A DNA stretch of 64,000 nt from Paenibacillus albidus (GTDB lineage Bacteria; Bacillota; Bacilli; Paenibacillales; Paenibacillaceae). Below are positions 33,149-42,912 of the stretch, piece after piece. Position numbers and translations under genes: made by a program. The notes beneath the pieces are model-generated. The model saw only the letters and a list, made by a program, of their open reading frames with translations. It was not told the origin of the DNA and searched no databases. The stretch is taken from contig NZ_BMKR01000015.1 in NCBI RefSeq assembly GCF_014644435.1, positions 1 through 64,000 of the forward strand. The letters run 5' to 3'. Each line of letters begins with the position of its first letter. Position 1 is the stretch's first letter.

Positions 33149-36100
33149 CTAAAATTCATGTTTAATTTCAAGTATAGACTGATTAAATATGTCATATTTG
33201 TCTGGCTGTACCGTAACAGAGCCACTTTTTAATATCATCTTGTCGACAGGTGTATGATCTAACTCATCAAATATACTCCTTGGTAACTTCACTTTAATAA
33301 TTGCTGAAGAATCCTTCAAGAAATCGGTTAATTTCAACACTTCATCAAAATTTAGTCCAAATTGTTTTCCATCGTAACTGTACGGTCCCGCTCTAAAAAT
33401 CTGTTTATCCATAATGTCATAATATTCGTCTGGACCAACCGCTCGGTATAAATCAATAATTTCTGTGCGAGCTTTCCCCGTCCCCTTCTTAGCCCCCAAG
33501 CCAAGCAACTTCCCAATCCCCTTGCCCGCCCATACAGCACCTTCCGTCCCGTACTTCCCGACATACTTCATGCCAGGAATCGGGATGATGCTCATGGCCG
33601 AGCCTATGCCTTCGGACCAGCGGTCTGCAACTGATAACTGGCCTCCGGTGACATAGTTTGTGCCGGTGAAGGCTTGCTGGAAGCCCTTGACCGTGCCCAG
33701 TCCCGGGGTCAAATCCGCCAGGAAGCTGGCGCCCTGCATCCAGATCGAGTCGCCGTCGCGGCTGAGGCCAAACGGATCGACGTAAGAGATGGGATTCCCG
33801 TTCACATAGGCGTAACGGTTCAGCGTCTGTGCGCTGGAAATAGTTCCTGTCACAACATCGCGGTTCACAAACCGTTTGATGTCCGGGTTATAATACCGCG
33901 CCCGCATGTAATAGAGCCCGTTCTCATCGGTCATCACGCCTTCGCGTCCATTATACCGGAACGGCTGCTCGCTCGCACCCTGATGATCCAGTGCTTCCCC
34001 ATAGTTTCCATACGTATAGGAATCTGTCACCAGGCCCGAATCATTGGTCAGCGCCACGGTGCTGCCGCGGCGGTCATAATGATACGTCTGGTAGTTTCCT
34101 CCCGCATCCTCGCGGCCCAATAACCCGAGACCATAGACATACCAGGCTTTCGCTTGCCCCTGCCCGTCCTGTTCCATCAGCACCTGAGACAATACCGCGT
34201 GCGGGTTTATAACGTATTGGGTTGTAATCCCATTCACCGTCACAGATGTTCTTGCGTTCTCATTGTTGTATCCGTAGTTCACTCCACCCGCTTCCGTCAA
34301 CCGGTTGCGTGCGTCGTACGTATACGCCTGCATGCTGCCTAGCAGAGGACCGAGTGTCATATTTCCATCAGCATCATAGAGGACTGCACTGCCATTATAG
34401 GCGTTCAGCCGATTATCGGCTGCGTAAGTCATCGCGGCATCGGCAACAGTCAGTTGTTCGGTATCCGGCGATAACCCCGGGCCGTTAATATCAATGCCAA
34501 GTCCGCTGCCATACACATTTGAGGTCACCGTCTGCGGACCATTCACCGTTTCCGTAACTACATTACCGGCCGCATCATATAGATAGGAAGCAGTGTAAAT
34601 GACGCTGCCGTCTGTGCTTTTGTCGGTCAGGCTGGCCAGTTGTCCATTCGGATCATACGTGCGGGTCTCTACCGTACCATCCGGTCTCTGCGTGGATATA
34701 AGCTGTCCATTACTATCGTAACCGTAGGTCGTTACTCGGCTATCCCAATCCGTAACAGTCTTCATCCGGCCGGCGGCATCATACGTGTACGTAACCGTTT
34801 TGCCGTCCGGATAAGTAAGGATCGTCAAGTTGCCAGCTGCATCATAGGTATACCGGAGGGTGTTTCCCTCTTCATCCGTATACTGTTCGACACGGTCCAA
34901 CTTATCAAATACTCGGGTGAGTGCCTTACCGCTGCCATCGGCAATACCTGTCACGTTCCCATTCGCATCGTAAGTGTAGGTAACACTGCCTGCCGGGTCT
35001 GTAAATTGGGTAAGCCGTCCGTTCGCATCATAGTGATATGCAGTTACTTGATTGCGGCCATTAGTCTCCTGGGCAAGCCTTCCGAGTGCATTATACGCAT
35101 AGGTGTGATTACCGCCGGATGCATCTGTCTCTCCAGTCAGACGACCCACAAGATCATAGGTGTATCCCGTTGTATTGGCATTCGGATCGGTGACCCCTGT
35201 GATCCGGCTCAGCGCATCGAAGCTGCGGCTCGCCTGGCCCTGCAAAGGATCCGTGACCGTGGTCAGGCGGTTCAAATTGTCGTAGGAGAAGCTCGTCGTC
35301 CGCTGCAGCGGATCGATCACCGCAGTTAAACGGTTCAGATCGTCATACACTTGGGTCCGCGTCTGATTCAGAGCATCCGTAAGCGTCTCAAGGTTACCTG
35401 CATTATCATAAGAAGCTGCATAAACTTTAATGTTGGCCGCGTCATAAGCCTCCGTCAGACGATTCAGCGCATCATAGACATAACGTACGGTCTCTCCTGC
35501 TGCATTCGTCTCGGTGAGCAGGTTGCCTGCAGCATCGTTGCTGAAGGTCATGACATTCCCCAGCGGGTCCGCCAGGCGCTCCAGCCTTCCTTCACCGTCA
35601 TAGCTTAGGTTCATCGTCTCATCTAGTGCATTGACGACTGCGGTTATATTCCCGTTGCCGTCGTAAATATAGCTCGTGATGTTGCCAAGCGCGTCAGTTG
35701 CAGCAGCCAGGAAACCCTGGCGGTCATACTTGTAAGATTCGCTATTTCCCAGCGGATCCGACTCCGACACAAGCTGGTCATCTGCGTTGTATACGACCTT
35801 GGATTCATTGCCGTCTGCATCGGTCTGGCTCACTAACCGTCCAGCCGAATCATAACTGAAGGCTACTGATTCACCTGCGGCATTCTGCATACCCGTCAAT
35901 CGGTTGCCAGTATAACTGTAATGCGAGATGCCGCTGAGCGGATCGGCTGCCGAGAGCAGAAGCCCGTTCGCATCATACGTATAGCGGGTTGTCCCGCTTT
36001 CGGGATCTTTTACCGTCAACAGCCGGTTATTGCTATCATACGTATTAACCACGGTGCTGCCATCCGGGCCGGTGGCCGTCAGCAGATTATTATCCGTATC

Positions 36101-39100
36101 GTATGTCATCTGAATCGTATTGCCAGTGTGGTCTTTCGCTCCCAGTAAGTTACTTCGGACATCAAAGGTATACGTTGCCGTCTGGTTTAGCGTATTCGTA
36201 ACACTAATTCGATTGCCGTAATTGTCATAGGCATAAGTTGTTGTGCGTCCAAGCTCATCTTCTACGCTCAAGAGCTGATATTTTGCATCATGCGTCCGCT
36301 TCTGAGTGTTTCCGTTGCGGTCAGTAATGGTGGTTACAAGCTGACCAGCGGTTTCCGAATAAGCAAATCGGGTGGGTTCACTGCCAGTCACAGCATCCCG
36401 CTGCTCTACAACTCTGCCTTCACTGTCGAACACATTCTTGAATAATTGCAGGCCCTCGCTGGTGGCGGAAACTACCCTGTTTTTGCTGTCGTACGTGTAC
36501 AGGGTTAGTTTCGCCCCGGCATCGGTTATTTGGCTTAATCTTCCTTCCGGGTCATAAGCAAAGGCAACCTCTCTGCCTGCCTGATCCGATACTGCCGCGA
36601 CCTTGCCTTTGGCATTATACGCAAAGTTAAGCGCAGCGTCAGTGAGCGGATCTACCACCCCCGTAAGTTGTCCAGTTGGGGTATAAGTGAACACCAGTTG
36701 CAGCCCGGTATGTTCGGACAACGAGCTGAGAAGTCCCGCTGCAGTAAATTGGTAGGCGGTCCCGTCATTACGCTTCAGGACATAGCTGCCGTCCGGATTT
36801 TCCGTAAGCGAGTCTAGTCGGGCGGCTGTGTCTGATGAGGCAAAAGTCCCGTTTGCTCCTCGCACGAACAAGTTGCTTCGGAAGTCGTTCCAATGCACCC
36901 GGACATGATCACCGCTGCTGTCCCGGGACAGGCGAATCGCAAAATTATGACTCCATCCAGTACCGAGTGCTCCCTCTCCCGTTAATAAAGAGTGATACTG
37001 AGCCTGAAACGGAATAGGTACAGCACCGTGTGCCGTCAATAGCGTGCGGTTGATAATCTGTGCACCCGTAGCCGTATCCACAGGATCGGAATGGAACGAT
37101 TGCGGGTCATAGTCCGCCGGGTCCAGCTTGGCAATCTGGCCGGCTGCCCCAATGCCCGATATAGGTACTGTCCCCTCCCCTTGGTCTTCCAATTGGAACA
37201 GTCCATAAGGGGCATAGACCTGAATATCGGCTGTATCTGTGTTCCGAAGCAATGCCGATGCGCCAGCTGGCACGGTCAGCGGACTTTGCCCAGTCTGCTC
37301 GCTGCCTTGACCGATAAGGTAGCTGAATGCTCCTTCTACCTTTAGCGTCTGTGCAGTGCTGGTCTGATTAAGGGCGGATAATAATCCGTCCGCCTTCAGT
37401 TCTCCTTGGTCGAGTGCCGGATGATCAACCGTCTCGGTCTGCATCGCATCAAAAGGTCCCCAAAGAGCCAGCCCATCCAGTAAAGGCTGCGTTACGTTCA
37501 GGCGCTCAGACGGAGTAAGCGTAAACCCGCTTGCTTCCGATTCCAGTCCATAATCCAGGACGGCTCCGCTTCCGCTGTACGAAGCCCAATTTGCCGTCCC
37601 ATCAGCGGAGAGTTTCCAGGTTCCCGTGCTGATATTCTTAATCTGAACGGTTTTGCCTTGTCCAGGCTTCACAATATTCAGCGCAGGGTTCGCCTGATCA
37701 GCGATTTGAAAGGCCGCTTGACTGCCGCTTACTACAGTGCCACCCGTCTGTCGGCTGGTTAGAACGGCACGGTAACCACCAGGGATGGAAATGGCGGCGC
37801 TTGATGTCTCCCTTGCGAAGCTGGAAGGCTTGCCGGCCCCATCATAGATAGCCAGATCGTATTTGCCGCTTACGATGAGTGATGCCGAAACACCCGTCCG
37901 ATTGACGGCTTCCATGCTTTCACCGATTTCAAGCCCCTTCACAAACTCAGAATCACTGCCGTCCGTTGCCCGTACTGCATCTGTGGGCACGCTAACCGTT
38001 ACGTGACCTGCTTCCGTGCCCGTAATGACGATCCGTTTCGTTGATCCAAGAGTCCTGCTCGCCAGTGAACTATCATTACCGAAACTGTCCATGGTGCCGG
38101 ACAAATCGTAAATCTGGTAATCATAGACTCCGGAAATCTTAACACCAAACGAATCCGGGGAAATATTCCGTACCGAATTGCTCTCCCCTGCCTGCAATGT
38201 TGCTACTGTAACCGCCCGTTCATTTCGGCTGGTCAGTCTGAACCCGTCATAGGAACCGGAAACGGTGACCGGCTGTACCTGTGTGGCAGAAACCGCAAGC
38301 TTGTCGTCTCCTTGCAGCTGCAGAGAGACAGCCGAGTATCCTGTATTGTAGGATTCTACCCCTCCATTACCGCTGTATCTTGCATAATCGAAGGGACCCT
38401 CGAAGTAGAGAGACAGCTGTTTGGAGGTGCGGGCGTGAAGCTCTATATTCTCGTTGGCTGCAAGTGTCCGGATAAAGGTTACCGGGTTCACACGTGACTG
38501 CGTTTGAAATAGATCGTAAGCTCCATATACCTCGATGGCAGCTTCGTCACTGTTTTGAACAGCCACGCGTTTACCAGCTTCGACCTTCTGAGTTAGAACA
38601 GTCGTATAATGATGCCCGTACTGTTCAAAGGTTCCGGCATTGTCATACGTTGCATAATCATAAGCTCCCGTCATTTTGATATCCGCTTCGGTTGTACCGG
38701 TGTAACGTGCCTCCATGCTCGCTTCCGGCTGCAGCGATGTTATAAATAAAGCCGGGTTCGCACGATTCGTCACAGTATAGATATCAAAAGAACCTTCAAC
38801 CAGGATCGGAACCGTATCCGCATTCGTAATCGCAATCCGCGAACCGGCTTCCATGGATTTTGTTCCCGAACTGCTTGCTCGTCCTATTCCATCCACTTCT
38901 CCTGCGCTGTCAAACTGCACAGCATCATGAATTCCGCTTGGATAAAGATAGAACAGCTTGGCAGCGTTGTTGACCGCCTCCATACTTTCTCCGGGAGCGA
39001 GCGATTGATGAAAGGTCACCGGATGGACACGGCGGGAAGCCTGAAACACATCATAGGCCCCATATACCACAATTCCGGCTTCAGCACTGTTTTCTACCGC

Positions 39101-41785
39101 GATCCGCTGACCAGCATCCACAGGTTCCTTGCTGCTCATTCTTTGATTGCGGGCATACGTATTTACACTGCCTTCAGGGGTACGCAGGGAATAATCATAT
39201 TCTCCTGTCATATGAACATCACCCTGAGCAGTCCCCGTGTATACAGCCTCTATACTCTCTCGCGGGGACAGGGCATACTCAAACAAAGCAGGACTCGTCC
39301 GTGCCGTTACCGTGAAGACATCAAAAGGTCCCTCTAGGGTAACGGATGAGGCCGCAGCCGTCACCGCCAGGCGGTTTTCGATGGCCACAATTTTGGAATG
39401 GAGCGCATATTCCCGGTCGGCATCCGAAGCATCTCCGGTTCCATCATATTGTGCAAAATCATATAATCCATCTGCATAAACAGTAAATAATTTGGCGGAG
39501 GAATTCTTTAGATCAAGACTTTGGCCCGCTGACAGGGTTCGCTTAAACGTTACCGGATTAATGCGGTCTGACGCAGTGAACAATTCATAGGCACCATACA
39601 CGTCGATAGTCTTGATATCGCGGTTCTCGACTGCAGCCGACTCTCCGGCACTTAAACTTTTGTAGGACAATGTGCGGTCCTGTGTATAGATATTAGGGAT
39701 ACCGGCAGTGGTATACTCCATCATGTCATGTGTGCCGGTCATTTCAATATTTTTGGTTTGTGTGGATGTATTGGCCAATTGGGCGCTTTGCCCCGGAGCC
39801 AGTGTCCTTAAAGCGAGCGCAGGCGTCTCACTTGTTTGCACCTGTGTCACATCATAAGGCGTGATTACCTGCAGCGGCGTGCTGCCTGCTCCGGTTATAG
39901 TAAGCCGTTCGCCATTGAACATCGAGAGACTGCCCAGCGTTCTTTTGCGGTCAAAAGAACGGAGAGCGCCATTCTCCATATAACTGGCCTGATCATGAGT
40001 CCCTTCCAGATCCAGACTGAATAATGCCGGACTAAGATTGCTGAGCCGCAGGCTGCTTCCCTCCGGAAGATAAATCTTGTTCAGGGCGGGAACCGTGCGG
40101 TCGCTGACCAAAAAAGCATCATATGGACCGGATACCGTCATATTCGCCAGACCGCTGTCTGTAACAATAAGCGATTCTGTGTCGTCAATACTGTAACTAT
40201 CTGCTTCCACAGGACGACCGAATTCACTAACTTCGTTCCCGTTGTCATACACCACATAATGATGTTGGCCGCTGACAGCTACAGGAAAGCTAAGGAGAGT
40301 AAGATTATCAGCCCTTATTGTCTCTCCCGGCGCCAATGTCCTGTGGAAAGTTACGGGATGGGATCGGGATGAAAAGGTAAATGCCGCATACGGGGCATAA
40401 ATCTCTTCGGATGTACTGCCTACATTGGTAAAAGCAACCCGCTCGGCGTCAGGTATATTCAGTTCACCGAGAGAACGGCCCGCGTAATAGCTTTTGATGC
40501 TGCCGGGATTGTTGTACAGAGCGTAGTCAAAAGTTCCGTTAAACTCTATGCCTGCTGCTCCGCTCGTCCCATTGGCAGCTTCCAGACTTTCACCCGCTGT
40601 GACCGTCCGGGTATAGAGTGCAGGATAAGCACTGTCTGTAAACTGGAAGCCATCGTGAGGGCCAACAACTTCCACGGTTCCTGTACCTGATTCGGTAACC
40701 ACAATGTAACCACCAGCCGCGATGGAATTGGTACCCGTTATAGTTTCTTGTCCATATCCGACCACTTCTCCGGCTGCGTTGTACTCTGCGAAGTCATACG
40801 ACCCTTCCAAATCGAGTGTATAAGCTTTGTCTCCCGTATTCTGGATTCGCAGACTTTCTCCACTATGCAGTGTATCGCTGAACATAGCAGGAAGGGTTCG
40901 GGCTGAAACGGTAAACCCATCATAAGGCCCTTTTATTTCCATGGGATTATCCAGATAATTGGTGACCACCAGACGTTCAAGTGGCGAGAGGGTCCGCAAA
41001 GAATTGGTGGATTTCCCGTAGGAGTCTAGTTCACCTGCATTATTATAAAGAGCGTATTCGTAAAAATTGGGATGAAAACGAATATTAAAGTTTTTCGTTG
41101 CGTGACTGGCCGCTTGCATCGTTTCCCCGGGTTGCAGCGTCCAGTGAAAGGCTGCCGGTGTTGACCGGTCTATAAAGTTAAATATTTCATAGGCTCCAAA
41201 GACTTCGTAACCAGCCGTATCCCGATTGGTAACCGCAGACCGTTCGCCAGCGGGAATCGTCATATTGCCGCCTGTATCCTCCGTTGCATAGGAGAGTAAA
41301 GTACCGGCTCCGTCATAATCGGCATAGTCATTGTCCCCACCCACATTTATTGTTTCTGTGGCGGCACTATTATTATAGGCTGTCAAGCTTTGACCCGGAG
41401 CCAGCCATTTTTTAATCAAGGCTGGCGCGCCGGTCCAGCTCATGTTCAATGCCCTGGTTTTGGTCTCGACGGTTACTGTTCCCGCTGATGTATTCGTGAC
41501 AATTAACCGCTGACCCGCCGTGGCTGAATAGGTGTCCGATGTTTCTTTTTGGCCTAAATATGCAACTTCTCCATCATCATAATATTTCACATAATCAAAA
41601 GAAGGCCCTTTCACATAAATGGATGTTGTTGTCGTATAAGTGGATGTTATGAGAGCAGATTCCCCCGGCGAGATCTGGTAGGAAGTCGTAGCTGCCGCAT
41701 TTGTCTTCGTAGGTGTGGAGATAAAAACAAGGGCAAGGATGACCAGACCTGCAACAACACTATGCCATATTCGTTTTCGATTCAT
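33149..41785 (-). CDS. Secreted YD-repeat (WapA/Rhs-like) polymorphic toxin
   Basis: 2878 residues. A Sec signal peptide (about 1-31) is followed by roughly 17 repeats of about 90 residues (to about 1500), each with an opening L-x-P-G-E-S, a central YDxAxYDxxG and a closing V-x-G-P-Y-D-x-F. DPVDTATGAQ near residue 1555 opens the Rhs part. Dozens of YD repeats (xYDxxGxL) run to the core motif YMRARYYNPDIKRFVNRD and the DPFG cleavage motif near 2670. A pretoxin helical segment then leads to a tip of about 100 residues (IDLYRAVGPDEYYDIMDKQI.. KQFGL..). The tip resembles ADP-ribosyltransferase-like toxins, which is tentative. The immunity candidate follows 12 bp later. Confidence 0.9.
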   Translation of the reverse strand: MNRKRIWHSVVAGLVILALVFISTPTKTNAAATTSYQISPGESALITSTYTTTTSIYVKGPSFDYVKYYDDGEVAYLGQKETSDTYSATAGQRLIVTNTSAGTVTVETKTRALNMSWTGAPALIKKWLAPGQSLTAYNNSAATETINVGGDNDYADYDGAGTLLSYATEDTGGNMTIPAGERSAVTNRDTAGYEVFGAYEIFNFIDRSTPAAFHWTLQPGETMQAASHATKNFNIRFHPNFYEYALYNNAGELDSYGKSTNSLRTLSPLERLVVTNYLDNPMEIKGPYDGFTVSARTLPAMFSDTLHSGESLRIQNTGDKAYTLDLEGSYDFAEYNAAGEVVGYGQETITGTNSIAAGGYIVVTESGTGTVEVVGPHDGFQFTDSAYPALYTRTVTAGESLEAANGTSGAAGIEFNGTFDYALYNNPGSIKSYYAGRSLGELNIPDAERVAFTNVGSTSEEIYAPYAAFTFSSRSHPVTFHRTLAPGETIRADNLTLLSFPVAVSGQHHYVVYDNGNEVSEFGRPVEADSYSIDDTESLIVTDSGLANMTVSGPYDAFLVSDRTVPALNKIYLPEGSSLRLSNLSPALFSLDLEGTHDQASYMENGALRSFDRKRTLGSLSMFNGERLTITGAGSTPLQVITPYDVTQVQTSETPALALRTLAPGQSAQLANTSTQTKNIEMTGTHDMMEYTTAGIPNIYTQDRTLSYKSLSAGESAAVENRDIKTIDVYGAYELFTASDRINPVTFKRTLSAGQSLDLKNSSAKLFTVYADGLYDFAQYDGTGDASDADREYALHSKIVAIENRLAVTAAASSVTLEGPFDVFTVTARTSPALFEYALSPRESIEAVYTGTAQGDVHMTGEYDYSLRTPEGSVNTYARNQRMSSKEPVDAGQRIAVENSAEAGIVVYGAYDVFQASRRVHPVTFHQSLAPGESMEAVNNAAKLFYLYPSGIHDAVQFDSAGEVDGIGRASSSGTKSMEAGSRIAITNADTVPILVEGSFDIYTVTNRANPALFITSLQPEASMEARYTGTTEADIKMTGAYDYATYDNAGTFEQYGHHYTTVLTQKVEAGKRVAVQNSDEAAIEVYGAYDLFQTQSRVNPVTFIRTLAANENIELHARTSKQLSLYFEGPFDYARYSGNGGVESYNTGYSAVSLQLQGDDKLAVSATQVQPVTVSGSYDGFRLTSRNERAVTVATLQAGESNSVRNISPDSFGVKISGVYDYQIYDLSGTMDSFGNDSSLASRTLGSTKRIVITGTEAGHVTVSVPTDAVRATDGSDSEFVKGLEIGESMEAVNRTGVSASLIVSGKYDLAIYDGAGKPSSFARETSSAAISIPGGYRAVLTSRQTGGTVVSGSQAAFQIADQANPALNIVKPGQGKTVQIKNISTGTWKLSADGTANWASYSGSGAVLDYGLESEASGFTLTPSERLNVTQPLLDGLALWGPFDAMQTETVDHPALDQGELKADGLLSALNQTSTAQTLKVEGAFSYLIGQGSEQTGQSPLTVPAGASALLRNTDTADIQVYAPYGLFQLEDQGEGTVPISGIGAAGQIAKLDPADYDPQSFHSDPVDTATGAQIINRTLLTAHGAVPIPFQAQYHSLLTGEGALGTGWSHNFAIRLSRDSSGDHVRVHWNDFRSNLFVRGANGTFASSDTAARLDSLTENPDGSYVLKRNDGTAYQFTAAGLLSSLSEHTGLQLVFTYTPTGQLTGVVDPLTDAALNFAYNAKGKVAAVSDQAGREVAFAYDPEGRLSQITDAGAKLTLYTYDSKNRVVSATSEGLQLFKNVFDSEGRVVEQRDAVTGSEPTRFAYSETAGQLVTTITDRNGNTQKRTHDAKYQLLSVEDELGRTTTYAYDNYGNRISVTNTLNQTATYTFDVRSNLLGAKDHTGNTIQMTYDTDNNLLTATGPDGSTVVNTYDSNNRLLTVKDPESGTTRYTYDANGLLLSAADPLSGISHYSYTGNRLTGMQNAAGESVAFSYDSAGRLVSQTDADGNESKVVYNADDQLVSESDPLGNSESYKYDRQGFLAAATDALGNITSYIYDGNGNITAVVNALDETMNLSYDGEGRLERLADPLGNVMTFSNDAAGNLLTETNAAGETVRYVYDALNRLTEAYDAANIKVYAASYDNAGNLETLTDALNQTRTQVYDDLNRLTAVIDPLQRTTSFSYDNLNRLTTVTDPLQGQASRSFDALSRITGVTDPNANTTGYTYDLVGRLTGETDASGGNHTYAYNALGRLAQETNGRNQVTAYHYDANGRLTQFTDPAGSVTYTYDANGNVTGIADGSGKALTRVFDKLDRVEQYTDEEGNTLRYTYDAAGNLTILTYPDGKTVTYTYDAAGRMKTVTDWDSRVTTYGYDSNGQLISTQRPDGTVETRTYDPNGQLASLTDKSTDGSVIYTASYLYDAAGNVVTETVNGPQTVTSNVYGSGLGIDINGPGLSPDTEQLTVADAAMTYAADNRLNAYNGSAVLYDADGNMTLGPLLGSMQAYTYDARNRLTEAGGVNYGYNNENARTSVTVNGITTQYVINPHAVLSQVLMEQDGQGQAKAWYVYGLGLLGREDAGGNYQTYHYDRRGSTVALTNDSGLVTDSYTYGNYGEALDHQGASEQPFRYNGREGVMTDENGLYYMRARYYNPDIKRFVNRDVVTGTISSAQTLNRYAYVNGNPISYVDPFGLSRDGDSIWMQGASFLADLTPGLGTVKGFQQAFTGTNYVTGGQLSVADRWSEGIGSAMSIIPIPGMKYVGKYGTEGAVWAGKGIGKLLGLGAKKGTGKARTEIIDLYRAVGPDEYYDIMDKQIFRAGPYSYDGKQFGLNFDEVLKLTDFLKDSSAIIKVKLPRSIFDELDHTPVDKMILKSGSVTVQPDKYDIFNQSILEIKHEF

Positions 41786-41803
41786 CTGCTTGGCGCCTCC
41801 TTA

Positions 41804-42589
41804 TTATGGAACCTGGTGAGGTTCAAAGGAGACGGCTGCATAATTTGCCGTTCCTGATCCATCAGCTTCAAGTATTAGCATCTGCAAATGCACACGCGCT
41901 TTAACCGCTTCAACAGGTGTGAGCAGTTCCTTGCCGAAATCCATCCAATCCGAATTGGTCCGCACATTGACAACATTTTCGTATCCGATCAGCCGATCCT
42001 TTGCATTATAGTAATTGACAATTACCTGTGCCACAGAATGCTGCAGCTGCTCAGTTTGGATTAAGCCAGAGAGGGTATAGGACACTTGACTCTTTATTTC
42101 AAAATCCTTGTAAATGTTTGCGCCGCCCGCCACACTGGAGTTGGCTATCAATTGCTGAACAGGATAGTGTTCAACGGTAACTGCTCCATATACATCTAAC
42201 GTTACCGAGGGTCCGGGATCAACTGCATAGACCGAGTCTTCAACAGTAGGTTCACTGTGATCTTCTTTTGCATTATGTATCAAACTATATTGTGCATTCA
42301 CTCCCGCTGTAAAATATGGCTTCCAGCCCTCCCATATGTGCACTCCCGCCTTATTTGCTGTCTGCCCCCCCTCTGTATTTGTGCTCTTGGTTACATTCAA
42401 CAGATTTCCACCCGCATCGTATTGATACTGGATGGTCTCGCCGCCCTCTGTTCCTGCTTTGATTAAGCGGTCCAAATCGTCGTATTCATACTGGACGGCT
42501 GATGCAGAAATAGAAGCCAAGCTTGAAACTATTGCAACGGTAAAAATAGTGAACAAAAGCCTAATTCTTTTGGGTCTTATTCCTCTCAT
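41804..42589 (-). CDS. Secreted YD-repeat companion protein
   Basis: 261 residues. A signal peptide (LLFTIFTVAIVSSLASISASA) is followed by two YD units (YEYDDLDRLIKAG and YQYDAGGNLLNVT) and a carbohydrate-binding-like beta domain ending NYAAVSFEPHQVP. ATG 42589 has GGAG in place; the GTG three codons earlier is less likely. It ends 18 bp before the large toxin gene and is surely its operon partner. A wall-binding, presentation or chaperone role is possible. It is too short to form a YD shell itself. Confidence 0.72.
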   Translation of the reverse strand: MRGIRPKRIRLLFTIFTVAIVSSLASISASAVQYEYDDLDRLIKAGTEGGETIQYQYDAGGNLLNVTKSTNTEGGQTANKAGVHIWEGWKPYFTAGVNAQYSLIHNAKEDHSEPTVEDSVYAVDPGPSVTLDVYGAVTVEHYPVQQLIANSSVAGGANIYKDFEIKSQVSYTLSGLIQTEQLQHSVAQVIVNYYNAKDRLIGYENVVNVRTNSDWMDFGKELLTPVEAVKARVHLQMLILEADGSGTANYAAVSFEPHQVP

Positions 42590-42790
42590 TTCTCTCACTC
42601 CTGCCTCATAGATTTAAACGCTCACTTATCTGCAAAATCCTCTAGTGAAAATTAACTATATCTACTTCCAACTCCTTACAAGTATTATCGATTAAATTAA
42701 AGGAAATAAATATATTTTTTCCTGAATAAGGTACTTTCGAGCTATAAAATTAGTTCCTGCTCCAATAAGCGTTGCATACTTAAACCGTAT
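42590..42790. other. Upstream region of the toxin operon
   Basis: About 200 bp of very AT-rich sequence between the companion gene and the 98-bp duplicated segment. It should contain the toxin operon promoter, but no consensus -35/-10 pair with correct spacing stood out. Confidence 0.4.
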
Positions 42791-42888
42791 GCAAGCACAC
42801 CAAAAAAGCAGCCTCATCGGCTGCTTTCTGATTACGCGTATCCTATTACTTCAACATAATTTCCTTTTTCCACGTCAGCTCTTTACCG
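42791..42888. repeat. 98-bp direct repeat, copy A (duplicated 3' gene end)
   Basis: Nearly identical to 44991-45088. It contains a terminator and the last codons of the lipoprotein gene (KELTWKKEIMLK and stop), but no complete gene. The true gene end is copy B, so copy A is a duplicated fragment. The pair brackets the protease and membrane-protein genes. Confidence 0.85.
42805..42827 (-). terminator. Terminator after the cysteine protease gene
   Basis: AAAGCAGCC pairs with GGCTGCTTT and is followed on the minus strand by TTTGG. It is part of duplicated copy A and now serves the protease gene. Confidence 0.82.
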
Positions 42889-42912
42889 TAACGTATTTCA
42901 CTTAGAGATACG

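Noticed and set aside
34640..35329. 229-codon plus-strand frame inside the YD-repeat gene
   Set aside because: Arises from the regular YD repeat on the other strand; its own repeated Ile/Arg pattern mirrors that repeat.
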